Positions 62,131 to 64,000 of a stretch of DNA of 64,000 nt are shown piece by piece (position 1 is the first letter of the stretch; every line of letters begins with the position of its first letter). The translations under genes were made by a program, and so were the position numbers. The notes beneath the pieces were generated by a model, which saw nothing but the letters and a program-made list of their open reading frames with translations, ran no database searches and was not told where the DNA came from. Source of the stretch: Candidatus Edwardsbacteria bacterium RifOxyA12_full_54_48 (GTDB lineage Bacteria; Edwardsbacteria; AC1; EtOH8). The stretch is from contig MFFN01000004.1 of the NCBI GenBank assembly GCA_001777915.1, forward strand, positions 805,744 through 869,743. The letters run 5' to 3'.

Positions 62131-63315
62131 ATGCAATTAAAAATAACAATATTGACATTATTGGCGCTGTCCGCCGGGCTGTCCTTCTCGGAGGCTGTTT
62201 CCGCCTTTGATCCGCCCCCCCCCAATTTTTATGTGGAGAATCTGAAGGCGGAGGATGTTCCCAATGATGCCGGAGGCGAGCTGCGGGTGACCTGGGAACT
62301 GCCGGCCTACCAGGGTCCGGAGATATTGGTGCTGCGATTACAGAGGGCCGGATCCCAGGAGGGTCCGTTCTCCCAGATCGTCGAAATGGCTCCCGGGATC
62401 AGCGAGTACTCGGACCAGGGGCTGGCCAACGGAAAAAAATATTTCTATCGAATAGATGCGGTCACCGATGCCGGGGTGTTTGCTTCCCGGGTCAGCGAGC
62501 CGGCGGTTCCGCGGGCATCGTGGTTCAACAGCCAGCGGGTCAGCCTACTGATCGCTTTGGCCCTCTTTGCCGGGCTGGTGCTGTTCTTCATCTGGCGGGC
62601 CAGAAGGGGGGCCACCCTGTTTGTCCGCAAGATAACCGGCCTGTCGGCGGTGGACGAGGCCATCGGGCGGGCCACCGAGATGGGACGCCCCATCCTGTAT
62701 CTGCCGTCGGGGGGGCTGTCGGCGGTGTCCGACATCCAGACCCTGGCCAGCCTGGTGATCCTGGGGCGGGTGGCCGAGAAGGCCGCCGAGTATGAGACCC
62801 CCCTGCTGGTGCCCTGCTCCGATCCCCTGGTGATGACCCTGGCCCAGGAGATCGTCAAGGCCAGCTACATGAACGCCGGGCGGCCGGACGCCTACCGGGC
62901 CGAGAACATCCGCTACCTGACCAACGAGCAGTTCGCCTATACCGCCGGGGTGGACGGCATCATGATCCGCGAGAAACCGGCGGCCAATTTCATGATCGGG
63001 ACCTTTTACGCCGAGTCCCTGATCTTGGCCGAGACCGGCTATGCCACCGGGGCCATCCAGATCGCCGGCACCGCCATGATCACCCAGCTGCCGTTCTTCG
63101 TGGCGGCCTGCGACTACACCCTGATCGGCGAGGAGATCTACGCCGCCTCGGCCTACCTGTCAAAGGAGCCGGTGCTGATGGGCACCATCAAGGCCCAGGA
63201 CTGGGGCAAGGCCATCGCCATCGGGCTGATAATTCTGGGCGTCATCCTGGAGACCCTGGCCCTGAAATATCCCCAGCTTCACTTTTTCGCCAGCCGCTGG
63301 CTGGCCTCGCAGTAA
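62131..63315 (+). CDS. Fn3-like plus DUF6754-like membrane protein
   Basis: 394 residues. A signal peptide (MQLKITILTLLALSAGLSFS) leads to a periplasmic fibronectin-III-like domain (about 30-125, containing GELRVTWELPAYQGPEILVL and YSDQGLANGKKYFYRIDAV). A transmembrane helix follows (SLLIALALFAGLVLFFIW). The large cytoplasmic domain, GRPILYLPSGGLSAVSDIQT to YTLIGEEIYAASAYLSKEP, agrees with DUF6754, and another helix near residue 365 ends it. The function is unknown; its neighbourhood to the MutL-family gene suggests a shared complex. Its partner at 63329 starts only 13 bases later. Confidence 0.72.
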   Translation: MQLKITILTLLALSAGLSFSEAVSAFDPPPPNFYVENLKAEDVPNDAGGELRVTWELPAYQGPEILVLRLQRAGSQEGPFSQIVEMAPGISEYSDQGLANGKKYFYRIDAVTDAGVFASRVSEPAVPRASWFNSQRVSLLIALALFAGLVLFFIWRARRGATLFVRKITGLSAVDEAIGRATEMGRPILYLPSGGLSAVSDIQTLASLVILGRVAEKAAEYETPLLVPCSDPLVMTLAQEIVKASYMNAGRPDAYRAENIRYLTNEQFAYTAGVDGIMIREKPAANFMIGTFYAESLILAETGYATGAIQIAGTAMITQLPFFVAACDYTLIGEEIYAASAYLSKEPVLMGTIKAQDWGKAIAIGLIILGVILETLALKYPQLHFFASRWLASQ

Positions 63316-63328
63316 GGAGATCACTGAA

Positions 63329-63991
63329 ATGAAAAAAACACTGCCATTGACGATCACTTTCCTGGCCGGGTTCTACATGATACTGGCCTTCTTCGTGCCG
63401 CACAAGATCATCGCGGCATCGGCCCAGGAGATGCAGTCCTGGGAGATCATCATCGTGGCCTTCACCCTGGTGCTGGGGATCGGCAATCTGATCCAGGTGC
63501 ATGCCGACAAGATCCACCGCCAAAAAAGCGGCTGGTATTACAGCCTGGTGCTGCTGATATGCCTGGTGTCGATGATGGTGATCGGGCTGTTCTGGGGCAT
63601 CAACGAGGGCACGGCCTACTACTGGCTGTACGACAACGTGATGGCGCCGCTGTCGGCCGCCATGTTCTCGCTGCTGGCCTTCTTCATCGCCTCGGCCGCC
63701 TACCGGGCCTTTCGGGCCCGCAACAAGGAGGCCACCTTGCTGCTGGTGGCCGCCACCATCATCATGATCGGCCGGATCCCGCTGGGCAACCTCATCTGGC
63801 ACCACCTTCCCTGGCTGGGGGCCAAATTCCCCAACGCCCTGGAAGGCCTGACCCAGTGGATCATGGACATTCCCAACGCCGCCGGCCAGCGGGGCATCAA
63901 GATCGGGGCGGCCCTGGGGGCGGTGTCCATGGCCCTGCGGATGCTGCTGGGTATCGAACGGTCCTACCTGACCACCGGGGGAGGCAATTAA
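63329..63991 (+). CDS. Polytopic membrane protein coupled to the DUF6754-like gene
   Basis: 220 residues with about six hydrophobic helices (LTITFLAGFYMILAFFVPHK, IIIVAFTLVLGIGNLIQV, SLVLLICLVSMMVIGLFWG, AMFSLLAFFIASAAYRAF and more). No known family. AAGGAGATCACTGAA precedes the ATG, and the start is 13 bases after the previous stop, implying an operon. The soluble loop HADKIHRQKSG and the C-terminus IERSYLTTGGGN are polar. It probably forms a membrane complex with the protein at 62131. Confidence 0.72.
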   Translation: MKKTLPLTITFLAGFYMILAFFVPHKIIAASAQEMQSWEIIIVAFTLVLGIGNLIQVHADKIHRQKSGWYYSLVLLICLVSMMVIGLFWGINEGTAYYWLYDNVMAPLSAAMFSLLAFFIASAAYRAFRARNKEATLLLVAATIIMIGRIPLGNLIWHHLPWLGAKFPNALEGLTQWIMDIPNAAGQRGIKIGAALGAVSMALRMLLGIERSYLTTGGGN

Positions 63992-63992
63992 G

Positions 63993-64000
63993 ATGGGATT
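63993..64000 (+). CDS. Start of a further gene, cut by window end
   Basis: ATGGGATT begins one base after the previous stop, with GGGGGAGG ten bases upstream. Only three codons are visible, so no product can be named. It continues the operon of the two membrane proteins. Confidence 0.5.

Overview
The window looks like a chromosomal segment of a diderm (Gram-negative-type) bacterium. The evidence is LolD and LptB ATPases, a Wzi-like outer-membrane protein, further predicted beta-barrel and secreted proteins, and three proteins ending in a type IX-like (Por) C-terminal sorting domain. That domain, with an unusually repeat-rich intergenic sequence, suggests the FCB superphylum or a neighbouring candidate phylum (Cloacimonadota, WOR-3, TA06 or Edwardsbacteria-like). 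The phylum is an inference. Core genes are G+C-rich; several accessory blocks are visibly A+T-rich.

Layout. (1) 1-13.8 kb: a surface polysaccharide locus, all on the + strand. It holds asparagine synthase (5' cut), UDP-GlcNAc 2-epimerase, a WecG/TagA transferase, two separate polyprenyl-phosphate glycosylphosphotransferases, a GDP-heptose set (HddA, SDR, HddC, GmhA, GmhB), a Wzi-like porin, a GT4 glycosyltransferase and an MFS transporter. (2) 13.8-20.96 kb: a broken REP-associated transposase, overlapping lolD-lptB, GDP-fucose synthase, an aminotransferase, a YafK-like L,D-transpeptidase, and an NSS transporter with a 39-residue MetS-like partner. (3) 20.96-24.85 kb: a repeat-dense accessory zone with two small secreted proteins, one small coiled-coil protein and a two-armed 21-bp iterated array. 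(4) 24.85-33.4 kb: a complete type I-C CRISPR-Cas locus (cas3-cas5-cas8 with an internal Cas11 start-cas7-cas4-cas1-cas2), a short array and, past its decayed end, one type I-E-like repeat. (5) 33.4-41.4 kb: a CPBP protease, an 80-bp tandem repeat and two very large secreted repeat proteins. (6) 41.4-56.5 kb: glycosyltransferase, glycogen phosphorylase, oligoendopeptidase, secreted phosphoesterase, RluE-like pseudouridine synthase, barrel protein, anchored metallopeptidase, a TPR pair, glycine dehydrogenase subunit 2 and an LVIVD-repeat protein. (7) 56.5-64 kb: an A+T-rich AAA ATPase/TOPRIM-like pair directly abutting a MutL-family ASKHA gene, followed by a barrel-sandwich-type protein, a small protein, a DUF6754-like membrane protein and another membrane protein.

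How they work together: block 1 makes and exports heptose-, ManNAc- and probably fucose-containing surface glycans, and LolD/LptB serve outer-membrane biogenesis. The CRISPR locus is by gene content a complete adaptive immune system. The best candidates for something undescribed are the compact ATPase/TOPRIM-like pair at 57.0-58.5 kb, the MutL-centred cluster that has no mutase in view, the I-C/I-E composite array end, and the 21-bp array with inverted arms before cas3.
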